Assembly: GCA_965220045.1 (NCBI GenBank)
Contig: OZ244803.1
Coordinates: 1,736,001 to 1,800,000 of the forward strand
Origin: VXOZ01 sp965220045
Lineage (GTDB): Bacteria; Chloroflexota; UBA11872; VXOZ01
Direction: 5' to 3'
Length of the DNA stretch: 64,000 bases
The notes under the pieces were generated by a model. That model searched no databases, was not told where the DNA came from, and saw nothing but the letters and a program-made list of their open reading frames with translations. Each line of letters starts with the position of its first letter. The stretch's first letter is position 1. The position numbers and the translations under genes are program-made. Shown piece by piece: positions 43,988 through 52,813 of this stretch.

Positions 43988-45130
43988 ATGTCCGACGCGA
44001 GTTTGACCAATCCCAAATCTGTCGGCATGGACCCCACCCAGCTTCAACGCGCATTTACGCACATAGAGGGCTGGACTGAGAGCGGCTTCATGCCCGCCGC
44101 CGTCTTGCACGTGGCCCGACATGGCAAGACCGTCGCGCATCGCGCCTTTGGCCGGATAACGGTGGCGCCGGGTGGGCCGCCGGCCGTATCAGACAGCATC
44201 TACATCATCGCTTCCATCACAAAGCCCACGACGTATACGGCACTGCTCCGGTTAGTCGATGAAGGCATTGTCAGCCTCAGTGATCCCGTCACGCGATACA
44301 TACCGGAATTCTCCGCACCGGCTGCACCGGGGTCTCCCAATCGCAATGCCGTACAGGTACGGCACATAATGACACACACGTCCGGGCTGCCGGACATGGT
44401 GCCCAATAACGTGCTACTCCGCAGGCAACACGCCCCTTTTGCGACATTCATTGAACACATCTGCCGGGTGCCTCTGCTCTTTGCGCCGGGCACCGACATC
44501 TCCTACCAGAGCGCGGGCACGGCGCTGGCGGCCGAAATCGTGCAACGCGTGCGTGGGAAGCCGCTGCGCGAGGTGCTGGCTGCCGAGGTGTTTGCGCCAC
44601 TGGGCATGGACGATACAACCCTCGGCTGGAATCCTGAAAAGGAATCGCGCATTGTCGAGGCTACGCAGCCGTCGCACCTTGGGGGTTCCGACTACGATCA
44701 CAATAGCCTGTACTGGCGCGAATTCGGCGCGCCGTGGGGCGGTCTCTTTTCCACAGTGTCTGATATCGGACGCTTTGTGGAAATGTACCGCCAGGGCGGC
44801 TCACTGGATGGCGAACGCATACTCAGCCCGGCGACCGCCGCCGCCATGCTGAGCGATCAAACCAATGCCATGCCGGGCATCCCCGCGGTAAAGAAACTCG
44901 AGGAAGGCTGGGGCCTTGGCTTCCGGCTCTTCCGCCGCGCCAACCCCATGTACTTCGGCGACCTGCTTGCACCCGGTGCATTCGGCCATACGGGCTCCAC
45001 CGGCACCTTCACGTGGTGCGATCCCAGCCAGGCGCTCACCGCAGTCTTCTTCTGCAACCAACTCCACGAACGAGTGCAGCACGAATTCCAGGTGCTAAGC
45101 AATAGCATCGCCGCCGCCGTGCGTGACTAG
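43988..45130 (+). CDS. serine hydrolase, class C beta-lactamase fold
   Basis: 380 residues. The SxxK motif is SITK in IYIIASITKPTTYTALLR (about 76), the second motif is YQS in SYQSAGTALA, and HTGSTGTF near the end takes the place of the KTG/HTG motif. No signal peptide is seen, so it may act in the cytoplasm on esters or D-amino peptides. Not a proven beta-lactamase. Confidence 0.85.
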   Translation: MSDASLTNPKSVGMDPTQLQRAFTHIEGWTESGFMPAAVLHVARHGKTVAHRAFGRITVAPGGPPAVSDSIYIIASITKPTTYTALLRLVDEGIVSLSDPVTRYIPEFSAPAAPGSPNRNAVQVRHIMTHTSGLPDMVPNNVLLRRQHAPFATFIEHICRVPLLFAPGTDISYQSAGTALAAEIVQRVRGKPLREVLAAEVFAPLGMDDTTLGWNPEKESRIVEATQPSHLGGSDYDHNSLYWREFGAPWGGLFSTVSDIGRFVEMYRQGGSLDGERILSPATAAAMLSDQTNAMPGIPAVKKLEEGWGLGFRLFRRANPMYFGDLLAPGAFGHTGSTGTFTWCDPSQALTAVFFCNQLHERVQHEFQVLSNSIAAAVRD

Positions 45131-45158
45131 CTCCCGCGGATAGGACAGGCAACCAGAA

Positions 45159-45188
45159 TTGCGTACCAAATGCCTACCGGAGTAATAT
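45159..45188 (+). promoter_or_regulatory. promoter of the arsR-cadA operon
   Basis: -35 TTGCGT at 45159-45164, an 18-base spacer, -10 TAATAT at 45183-45188. The operator-like repeat starts 4 bases after it. Confidence 0.55.
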
Positions 45189-45191
45189 TTA

Positions 45192-45209
45192 ATCATATAC
45201 GCAAATGAT
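45192..45209. promoter_or_regulatory. likely ArsR/SmtB operator
   Basis: Imperfect inverted repeat ATCATAT-ACGC-AAATGAT (6 of 7 positions match) just after the -10 box. A repressor bound there would block transcription of its own operon. Confidence 0.5.
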
Positions 45210-45226
45210 GAAGTATGGAGCCGGCA

Positions 45227-45631
45227 ATGTCTCAACTTCCCACCCTCGATGCCTGTCTCGACGACACCCTTCATCCTGAAAGAGCCGCGAAAGTGCTCAC
45301 CACACTCTTGCGTGACGACCAATTCGAGGACCTAGCCGCCTATTTTCGGGTGTTAGGGGAGCCGAGTCGCGTCAGGCTGCTCCATTGCCTCCTCGATGCA
45401 GAACTCTGCGTCTGCGATCTTGCTGCGCTAACCAATCTATCGGTTCCCGCAACCTCGCAACACCTGCGCACGCTGCGCAATCTGCATCTGGTGAAGCGCC
45501 GGCGGGAAGGCAAAGTCATGTGGTACAGCCTTGCCGACGAACACATCCGCAGCCTGCTCTTCATCACGCAAGAACATCTTGCCCATGCGCAGTCAAGCTC
45601 GGCGGCGATACCTGACGAGCCGAAGGCATAG
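45227..45631 (+). CDS. ArsR/SmtB-family metal-sensing repressor (CadC-like)
   Basis: 134 residues from the ATG at 45227, which has GGAG at a 6-base spacing; an ATG 12 bases earlier lacks this. Winged helix with VPATSQHLRTLRNLHLVKRR. Two metal sites can be read: the alpha3N-type site with ELCVCDLAA (Cys61, Cys63) and an N-terminal Cys10 in DACLDD, and the alpha5 site with Asp104, His106, His117 and His120 (in place of the usual Glu120). This matches CadC/SmtB numbering. It should release DNA on binding Zn or Cd. The P-type ATPase gene follows at once. Confidence 0.88.
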   Translation: MSQLPTLDACLDDTLHPERAAKVLTTLLRDDQFEDLAAYFRVLGEPSRVRLLHCLLDAELCVCDLAALTNLSVPATSQHLRTLRNLHLVKRRREGKVMWYSLADEHIRSLLFITQEHLAHAQSSSAAIPDEPKA

Positions 45632-45635
45632 TGCT

Positions 45636-47579
45636 GTGACACACGATCATGTCCATGACCACGGCCACTCTTCCCACGGCCTGCTAGCGGAGACCGGCAC
45701 GCGCCTCACCCTTGCCTCAGGGGTGCTTCTGCTCGCAGGTATTGCATCTACCCTACTCTCCGCCCCAGACACGGTCCAGACGTTGCTCTACCTTGCCGCC
45801 ATTCTGGTGGGCGGCGGGCCCATCGTGCGCGAAGCATGGGAAGCGCTCATCGAGCATCGACGCCTCTCTATCGATGCGCTGGTGGTGATTGCCGTCATCG
45901 GCGCAGCCATCTTGGGGCAATGGTGGGAAGCGGCCGCGGTGGTCTTTCTCTTCTCGTTCAGCGAAATGCTGGAAGAGTTTACGCTGGATCGGGCGCACAA
46001 TGCCATCAACGCTCTGATGGAACTCTCCCCGGAAGAGGCCCGCATCAAGGTCGATGGGCGGGAATCTACAGTTTCCGTAGATAGCGTGGCGGTTGGCGCA
46101 ACTGTGGTGGTTCGCCCCGGTGAACGTGTGCCCGTAGATGGTGCGGTGGTCGTTGGCGAAACAACCATAGACCAATCTGCAATTACGGGAGAGAGCGCTC
46201 CGGTTGCCAAGACAAGCGGCGACAGTGTCTTTGCCGGCACCATCAACCAGCAAGGATACCTGGAGATTGCCGCCACGCGACCGTCAACGGACAATGCCAT
46301 TGCCCGCATCGTGCGTCTCGTGGAGAAGGCACAGCAAGAGAAGGCGCCAACCGCCCAGTTCATCGACCGCTTTGCGGCCTATTACACGCCCGGGATTGTC
46401 GTTCTTGCCTTCTTGGTTGCCACTGTCCCGTGGCTGGCATTCGAGCAGCCGCTGGCAGAGTGGGTATACCGCGGGCTTGTGCTGCTGCTTGTCGGCTGCC
46501 CCTGTGCGCTCGTCATATCCACGCCAATTTCCATTGTGGCTGCCATTGCTCGCTCCGCGCGTTCCGGCGTCTTGCTGAAGAGCGGCGCCGTTCTGGAGTT
46601 GCTGGGACAAGCCAAGGTCATGGCCTTTGACAAGACGGGTACCCTCACACGCGGACAACCAGAAGTCACCGACGTCATCCCGGCGGAAGGCTTCAGCGAA
46701 ACGGACGTAATCCAGATGGCCGATAGGCTGGAACACCGCTCCGAGCACCAACTCGCCAACGCGATCCTGCGGCGCGCGGGGCACACCGAGGCAGGTGAAG
46801 GCAGCGGTCACGCCCACACGGAGGAGATCCAGGAATTTGAGGCCATCGCCGGACGCGGCGTGCGCGCGCGTGTTGACGGCACCGTGTACGTGTGCGGCAG
46901 TCCTGATTATCTGAGTTCAATCGGCTATGAGGTGGTTCCCTACCAAGAGACGATCGCAGCATTGCAGGGCGACGGCAAGACCGCTCTCTTGGTAGCGCAC
47001 GACAAGCAAGTCGCCGGCGTAATCGCGACCATGGACACTCTGCGGCCGGAGGCGGAACCCACACTGCGCGCGATCAACGACATGGGCATTTCGCACATGG
47101 TCATGCTCACGGGCGACAGTCAGCCTACGGCTACGGCAATTGCGCGGCAGCTTCCCGTGCGCGACGTTTCTGCGGAGTTGCTGCCTTGGCAGAAGCTCGT
47201 CGCGATCCAAGACCTTGTGAAAGCCCACGGCAACGTGCTCATGGTGGGCGACGGCGTAAACGATGCTCCCGCCCTCGCCAGCGCAACCGCCGGCATCGCC
47301 CTGGGCGGCGCCGGCACCGACGTAGCCTTGGAGACCGCGGACGTAGTGCTGATGGGAGACGATCTCAGCAAGATTCCCGCCGCGCTCCAACTGAGCCGGC
47401 GCACGATGACGGTGATTAAGCAGAACATCGCCCTCTCATTGGGGATCAAACTGCTCGTGTTGGTGCTCACGCTGTTTGGGCTGACCTACCTGTGGATGGC
47501 AATCCTGGCGGACGTGGGCGCGACCATCCTGGTCGCTGGCAATGGGTTGCGCCTGCTGCGTTCTTCGGATTCGGAATAG
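45636..47579 (+). CDS. cadA: heavy-metal P1B-type ATPase (Zn/Cd exporter)
   Basis: About 647 residues from the GTG at 45636, 4 bases after the repressor stop; a longer open frame upstream only overlaps the repressor. The N-terminus is His-rich (HDHVHDHGHSSHG) instead of a CxxC metal domain. Core motifs: GCPCALVIS (about 287) in the metal-binding membrane helix, DKTGTLTRG (about 331), phosphatase TGES and GDGVNDAPA (about 538). The CPC motif and the repressor type argue for Zn/Cd/Pb export. It ends with helices ILADVGATILVAGNGLRLLRS. Confidence 0.92.
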   Translation: MTHDHVHDHGHSSHGLLAETGTRLTLASGVLLLAGIASTLLSAPDTVQTLLYLAAILVGGGPIVREAWEALIEHRRLSIDALVVIAVIGAAILGQWWEAAAVVFLFSFSEMLEEFTLDRAHNAINALMELSPEEARIKVDGRESTVSVDSVAVGATVVVRPGERVPVDGAVVVGETTIDQSAITGESAPVAKTSGDSVFAGTINQQGYLEIAATRPSTDNAIARIVRLVEKAQQEKAPTAQFIDRFAAYYTPGIVVLAFLVATVPWLAFEQPLAEWVYRGLVLLLVGCPCALVISTPISIVAAIARSARSGVLLKSGAVLELLGQAKVMAFDKTGTLTRGQPEVTDVIPAEGFSETDVIQMADRLEHRSEHQLANAILRRAGHTEAGEGSGHAHTEEIQEFEAIAGRGVRARVDGTVYVCGSPDYLSSIGYEVVPYQETIAALQGDGKTALLVAHDKQVAGVIATMDTLRPEAEPTLRAINDMGISHMVMLTGDSQPTATAIARQLPVRDVSAELLPWQKLVAIQDLVKAHGNVLMVGDGVNDAPALASATAGIALGGAGTDVALETADVVLMGDDLSKIPAALQLSRRTMTVIKQNIALSLGIKLLVLVLTLFGLTYLWMAILADVGATILVAGNGLRLLRSSDSE

Positions 47580-47760
47580 CCACGTCACAGTACAGCTACG
47601 CTACGTGGCTGGATTGCCAACGCTCGACTGAAGTGAGCCGATGCGGTCAAAGCAAGTTCCGGTTGGTATCATGGAACAGATAGCAACGAGGCATGCTCGC
47701 CGCGGGGCCATCGGACCAAGAACCAATCAAAGCACGCCCAAATGCAAGACTGGATATACC

Positions 47761-48168
47761 ATGAGCTCACAAGCGGAAGGACACCTGGGGAACGCCGACG
47801 AAGAGCTGCGCCGTGCCAGCAAGGGGCGCATCGAAGCGGTCCTGAGCTTGCTAGACACTGGCGAGCAGCAGATCTATGTGCTCCACGTACGCTTGCTACC
47901 GCAGGCCCGCACGCTGCGGCGCCGATTTCGCGAGGTTGACGCTTTGCGCCTCATGGGATTCACGCCGCGGCCGGAGTGCCCGTACTTCCCCTATCAGTGC
48001 TTCTACGCCGGTTGCTACTATCGAGAGCTCGGAGAAGCGCCGGACGACGCTACGCGCCAGCGCTTTGAATCAATCTTCGATAAGTCATTGGACTCGCTCG
48101 GTGAGGCTATCGAGAGTTTCCTTGCAGGCGCCTGGCTCGCGGAGGAAATTGGCCTGCCGTTGAAATAG
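47761..48168 (+). CDS. unknown protein with conserved-looking cysteines
   Basis: 135 residues. I do not recognise it. A helical N-terminus (ADEELRRASKGRIEAVLSLL) leads to a short block PECPYFPYQCFYAGCYYREL containing three cysteines and many aromatic residues, then two amphipathic helices. It could bind metal or form disulphides. The open frame continues back to 47641, but the ATG at 47761 begins the composition that looks protein-like. It lies on its own between the ATPase and a divergent-reading DUF899-like gene. Confidence 0.5.
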   Translation: MSSQAEGHLGNADEELRRASKGRIEAVLSLLDTGEQQIYVLHVRLLPQARTLRRRFREVDALRLMGFTPRPECPYFPYQCFYAGCYYRELGEAPDDATRQRFESIFDKSLDSLGEAIESFLAGAWLAEEIGLPLK

Positions 48169-48341
48169 GCAGTCCCAACCGATTGTGTAGAGACCCGAGA
48201 AACAAAACCGAGTTAATCGCCCAACGAAAGCGCCCCTTGAGGCTATCACACATATCTTTCTGACTTACGTTCCGCACTTCGCATAGGGCTTCTTGAATCC
48301 CAGGATTCCCACAGCCTTCAGCACGAAGGGCAATTGCTTTT

Positions 48342-48370
48342 CCGTTCGCCCTGAGCCTGTCGAAGGGCAA
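48342..48370. repeat. dispersed CCCTTCGACA element, reverse copy
   Basis: CCGTTCGCCCTGAGCCTGTC then GAAGGGCAA, the reverse complement of the core seen at 8831-8863. It falls just beyond the 3' end of the DUF899-like gene. Confidence 0.7.
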
Positions 48371-48403
48371 GTCTGTACAGGAAGTATGTATGTGGGATAG
48401 GCG

Positions 48404-48991
48404 CTAGTAGTCGAACTGCGGTTCCCAGTCATCCGGGCCGTCACGCAGGAGATCGAACAGGTGCCAGACCCCGCAGTAGAGATCGCCGGGCCCGAAGAAG
48501 TCTCGCGCCACCCGCACGATTGAGCCGTCCGTATTCTTGTGCAAGGCAGACACGCCGGGCATGGCGTGGGAGTCGTAGTGCTCCTCCTCCGAGCCGAACC
48601 CCATTTCCTCGATGAATGTGGTGCCTTTGGCTGAGTACATCTGAAACCGCCAGCCTCGCTTGCTGGCCTGTCTCTGTTGCACTTCCGGGGCATCGGGTGA
48701 CACCACAACGAACGCTGCGCGGCTCTCCAGGTGGTGGAGTACGCCGTTGAACCCATCAGCCCACATGGTGCAATAGGGGCAACCGGCGCCCATATTGTGG
48801 ATCAGAATCAAATCAGACTTGTCGCCAAACATCGCGGAGAGCTTTGTCTTGCCGTCAGGGCCTGTGAGTTCATAGTCTGCTACTGGCTCCGCAGGTAGCT
48901 GGCGGCGCAATTCAGCGACGCGTTGCTGCGCTTGCTCCAGGTCAGCCAACGCTTCAGCGAGCTGAGTTTCTGCGACTGCATCGGCTGTCAT
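48404..48991 (-). CDS. DUF899-like thioredoxin-fold protein
   Basis: 195 residues. A leading coiled coil (ALADLEQAQQRVAELRRQLP) is followed by a thioredoxin-like domain with HNMGAGCPYCTMWADGFNG, the hallmark of the DUF899 family, and later RGWRFQMYSAKGTTFIEEMG. The CxxC could be redox active. No signal peptide. Role in the cell unknown. Confidence 0.8.
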   Translation of the reverse strand: MTADAVAETQLAEALADLEQAQQRVAELRRQLPAEPVADYELTGPDGKTKLSAMFGDKSDLILIHNMGAGCPYCTMWADGFNGVLHHLESRAAFVVVSPDAPEVQQRQASKRGWRFQMYSAKGTTFIEEMGFGSEEEHYDSHAMPGVSALHKNTDGSIVRVARDFFGPGDLYCGVWHLFDLLRDGPDDWEPQFDY

Positions 48992-49122
48992 GAGTCTCCA
49001 TCCTTGCTACTGCACTATCCAATTGACACTTCTTTCCATAGTGGCAGGGCTCTTCGTATGCCGAAGTGCCACGTCCCGACTCTCAGCACAACAGGGCTTA
49101 CGCCGGCGGAGGCGCACCAGGC

Positions 49123-50904
49123 TCACTTCTTACCCTTCTCGGCTTGCACCGTGTAAAGCCGAATAACCTCCTGCACCGAGGTCGCATCCTCCGGGCCCCG
49201 GTCTTCCCGCACGAAGCCCACAACTCTGGGAAAGCGCAACGCGTAACCCATGTCGTCGCCGTTCTGCTTGCCGCACGTATGGGTGGGACTGCGCGTAATC
49301 TCATCCGCCTGAATCTCAACTACGTGCGTGGGATTGCTCCACACATCCGGTGCGATCTCGGCCTCCACCCGCGCCGGCATTTGCTCGGCTCTTTCCTTGT
49401 CGAGCAACTCGCGGATTTGAACCCATTCCTCCTCCGAGTAGCCGGTGCCGAGGCGGGAAATAGTCACAAACTGGTCGCGTTCCTTGTCATACACGCCCAG
49501 CAATAGTGCGCCGATGCCAAACTGCGAGCGCGCACCCTTACCGTACCAGTAGCCTAGCACCACACAGTCCACCGTATCGGACAGCTCGCCCTGGTACGAA
49601 CGTTTCATCTTGATCCAATCGAAGCTGCGCCGACCGGCTTGGTATATCGAGTCGAGCTTCTTCGCCATCACGCCTTCCAAACCGTGTTCGATCTTGTCGG
49701 CAAAGAAGGCCTCGATAGCGGCGACACTGTCCGTTTCTATGTTCTCCGTCACCTGCAAGACCGGCCCATCTTTTAGGAAGCCCAGCATCTTTTTGCGCCG
49801 CTCGGTATAGACTTGCCGCGTCAGGTCAGTCCCGTCAAGATAGAGAAGATCGAAGAGCACCAGTCGGAGCGGCAGTTTTTCCGCCATCTCATCCACGTTG
49901 TGCTTGCGCCGTCTTTGCGTTGTCATCTGAAAGGGGAGAAAGGCGCCGGTTTCCACGTCATACGCCAGCGCCTCAGAGTCGGCGATGAAGGTGTGTCCCG
50001 CCGCTTGTTCGCGCACCGCCGCCACCACGTCCGGGAACATGCCGCTGAAGTTCTCCAAGTGCCGCGAATACATGGTGACGTTCTCACCATCGAAGTGCAC
50101 CTGGCACCGGATACCGTCAAACTTGGGCTCCACGGCGCACCGGCCTAAGCGCAAGACGAGATCTTCCATCGTCTTCACGCGTTCCGACGCCGCCGGAATC
50201 ACGGGCGTACCAACGACGATGTGGATGTCCTGCAAGCCGTCTACGCCGGCTCGCCAGTAGTCTTGCGCCACGGTAGCCAGGTCAGAGCAGATGCTATAGG
50301 CGCGTTCGATTGCGGGTCGATGCTCCTTGGATCCGGTGCGAGCGAACGAGAGCGCGTCCATGACCGTAGGATCGCCCACACCTAGCCGCAGTCGCCCGAG
50401 AGGAATGCGCAAGAGGTAGCGCACCTCTTCCTTGCCGACGTTCTGCACGAGATCAGCGAGCAACGAGACCTTCTTTGCGACGGATCCCTCACCTTCCGTC
50501 AACGCGATTTCCGTAAGGCGTGCGAAGACGTGGGCAACGGTCAGCGACCCACGCTCGCGCTCGATCAACTCCTCTGCCACGGCGCCATAGTCACCGATTT
50601 CGTTGAAGCGCCGGTGCACATCATCCAGGGCCGCCCCCGTGCCCTCCGCAACAACCTCGGCAGTAAGCTGTTCGCCGACGCCAAACTCAATGGGCGCATA
50701 GAGGGGAGCGACGCGTCCCTGCAGAAGATAGATCACTTCGTCCATCTCCTCATGACGCGTCTTCGTGAAGAGGTCTGCCAGCAATTCCATCATGCGGATG
50801 CGGCTACGGGTCGCGTCAAGTTCGGCAAAGTACGCGGTCAGTTGATGGAAGTAGAGAGCAGATAGTTCCTCAGTCGGATCGATGGCATTTGCGGTTGAGG
50901 ACAT
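49123..50904 (-). CDS. lig: ATP-dependent DNA ligase, archaeal/LigI type
   Basis: 593 residues. An N-terminal DNA-binding domain (about 1-230), then the adenylation domain with KFDG (Lys261 in EPKFDGIRCQVHF) as the AMP-accepting lysine, then the OB-fold domain with LEGVMAKKLDSIYQAGRR and WIKMKRSY. It joins nicks in DNA using ATP. This form is usual in archaea and is found in some bacteria as an additional ligase beside the NAD-dependent LigA. Stands alone. Confidence 0.93.
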   Translation of the reverse strand: MSSTANAIDPTEELSALYFHQLTAYFAELDATRSRIRMMELLADLFTKTRHEEMDEVIYLLQGRVAPLYAPIEFGVGEQLTAEVVAEGTGAALDDVHRRFNEIGDYGAVAEELIERERGSLTVAHVFARLTEIALTEGEGSVAKKVSLLADLVQNVGKEEVRYLLRIPLGRLRLGVGDPTVMDALSFARTGSKEHRPAIERAYSICSDLATVAQDYWRAGVDGLQDIHIVVGTPVIPAASERVKTMEDLVLRLGRCAVEPKFDGIRCQVHFDGENVTMYSRHLENFSGMFPDVVAAVREQAAGHTFIADSEALAYDVETGAFLPFQMTTQRRRKHNVDEMAEKLPLRLVLFDLLYLDGTDLTRQVYTERRKKMLGFLKDGPVLQVTENIETDSVAAIEAFFADKIEHGLEGVMAKKLDSIYQAGRRSFDWIKMKRSYQGELSDTVDCVVLGYWYGKGARSQFGIGALLLGVYDKERDQFVTISRLGTGYSEEEWVQIRELLDKERAEQMPARVEAEIAPDVWSNPTHVVEIQADEITRSPTHTCGKQNGDDMGYALRFPRVVGFVREDRGPEDATSVQEVIRLYTVQAEKGKK

Positions 50905-51404
50905 AGCTACACACGCCTCTCCTATGAGCTATCTTCGAGAGATAGATGAAGATCAGTCAGGCTGGGAAGTGTGAGTAAAACACACTCGTTGGGCTACAAA
51001 AAGGATAGCAAAGATGCGTGGTTGGAGCATCCCTGTCGTGACCGGCGACAACTTTCTTGCTCCTTGTATTCAGCGCAATTCCCTCCTGCGGTGACCTATG
51101 CATAACTAGGCCCCGATGTGAAGGCCTTACTCCCTCTCCCTGGGGAGAGGGAACTGCCTCGCTGCTGCGAGAGTTACGCAAAAGTCTCTATCAAGAGAGA
51201 GGGGACGCCTCTCTGCGGCAAGGGTTTTTCAATGGTCTCTCCCGCGGAAGTGCCCGCCGCCAAGAGCCGCCTGAATACGCTCGGCCCTCACGGTCCTTTA
51301 CCCTGTGCCTTGGCGCCTTGGCATAGAGCTTTCTTGGCGGCGCATGGCAACTGCGGTATCGTAAGAGACACCGGCAGCAAAAACAGCATTGCATTGGAGG
51401 CGGC
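50905..51404. other. intergenic region with CCCTCTCCC hairpin
   Basis: About 500 bases between diverging genes. A 22-base inverted repeat TCCCTCTCCC/GGGAGAGGGA at 51131-51152 is the bare form of the dispersed element at 5391 and 33747. No gene; the site-2 protease has GGAGG at 51396-51400. Confidence 0.55.
51131..51152. repeat. dispersed CCCTCTCCC hairpin
   Basis: Perfect 10-bp arms TCCCTCTCCC and GGGAGAGGGA around a 2-base loop. Shares the hairpin but not the GGGTGAGGG tail of the other two copies. Confidence 0.75.
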
Positions 51405-52532
51405 ATGGCCGGATCGGTTCGGCTGGGGCATCTCTTTGGCATACCGCTGGCGATTCACTACACCTGGCTCATTGCCGCCGGACTGGCTACTGTCACGCTC
51501 TCCCTGACGGTATTCCCTTTCGATCGACCAGGCCTTTCACCCCTTGTGTACTGGCTGGTCGGCGCCGCCGCCAGCGCCCTCTTCTTCAGCTCGGTGGTAG
51601 CACATGAGCTTTGTCACGCCCTGGTGGCGCGTCACTTCGGCATCCCCGTGCGGGGCATTACGCTCTTTGTGTTTGGCGGGATCTCCACAATTGCGCGGGA
51701 AGCCCGGAAACCTGCCCACGAACTGCTCATCGCCACTGCCGGGCCCGCTTGTAGCCTCACCCTGTTCGCCACGCTATTCGTCTTGCAGCGCTTCATGCTG
51801 CCGTATTGGGTTCTTGGCAGCAGAGTAGTCTTCTACCTGAGCCTCGCGAATCTCTTTTTCACACTCTTCAACCTCATTCCCGCGCTGCCACTCGATGGCG
51901 GGAGGGCGCTACGTGCCGCCATATGGTACGTCACCGGCAGTTTTCGCCTTGCTACGCGAGTCGCTGCCATATTGGGACACTTGCTGGGATTTGGGTTGAT
52001 TGGCTTGGCTCTCTTCGCAATTGCGTCATATGGCGAATGGATTCCTGGCCTATTGCTCATTGTGCTCGGCTGGTTCGTCCACAGCGCGGCGGAAATGGCG
52101 CAGCAAAACGCCTTGAATCGCGAACTCACACAAGGTGTGACCATAGACGACGTGCCCCGCAGCAGCATTGCTTTCGTTGCGCCGGACACATTGCTGCAGA
52201 CGCTCGTGTACGACTTTCTGCTCGCGGATGAAGGTGCCCCAAGCCTGCTTGGCGTAAAGCGCGGCGATCTACTTATCGGCATGGTCACGGCAAAGGAAAT
52301 CCGGCAGGTCCCCAGTATCCATTGGTCCCACACGCAAGCGCAGGACGTCATGCTTGAGCGTGCACCGCAGGAACTCCTCGCACCCACGACACCGCTCGAA
52401 GACGCCCTGGAACACATGGAAGTAGAGCGCTTGAGCCATGTGGTCCTCGCGAACGGAGACGCTGATCATCTCGAGGTCATCAGCTACAACGACATGATTC
52501 ACTTCCTGCACCGGCGACAGGAAGCGCCTTGA
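51405..52532 (+). CDS. site-2 protease (M50) with C-terminal CBS-like domains
   Basis: 375 residues. An intramembrane zinc metalloprotease: HELCH (67-71) in the first core helix and the second motif NLIPALPLDGGRAL. Membrane helices extend to about residue 230. The rest (VAPDTLLQTLVYDFLLADEG... LEHMEVERLSHVVLANGD) looks like a CBS pair, which may sense nucleotides. These proteases often cleave anti-sigma factors. ATG with GGAGG at a 4-base spacing. Confidence 0.9.
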   Translation: MAGSVRLGHLFGIPLAIHYTWLIAAGLATVTLSLTVFPFDRPGLSPLVYWLVGAAASALFFSSVVAHELCHALVARHFGIPVRGITLFVFGGISTIAREARKPAHELLIATAGPACSLTLFATLFVLQRFMLPYWVLGSRVVFYLSLANLFFTLFNLIPALPLDGGRALRAAIWYVTGSFRLATRVAAILGHLLGFGLIGLALFAIASYGEWIPGLLLIVLGWFVHSAAEMAQQNALNRELTQGVTIDDVPRSSIAFVAPDTLLQTLVYDFLLADEGAPSLLGVKRGDLLIGMVTAKEIRQVPSIHWSHTQAQDVMLERAPQELLAPTTPLEDALEHMEVERLSHVVLANGDADHLEVISYNDMIHFLHRRQEAP

Positions 52533-52813
52533 GAGCGTATGGCGGTTGCACGCTAGCGAGATCTACGCCTACCGGCAACGGTGACTAGACCGCATTCATG
52601 CGCTGAATTCGCGAATGCTCCAGGGTCTCCACTCCTATACTTGCCGCACTTCAGGGACCCTCGCTCACGTAGCGAGGCGGTCCAACACTCTTCCTTGCCG
52701 GGCCGCCAAGTTCTATCATCCAAATGCTACGAATCCACGCGGGGAGGGCAATTCGCAGGCTATAGCTGAAATTGAGCAAGCGCCAAGTGATTAGCAAACG
52801 GGAATGGCGCCAG

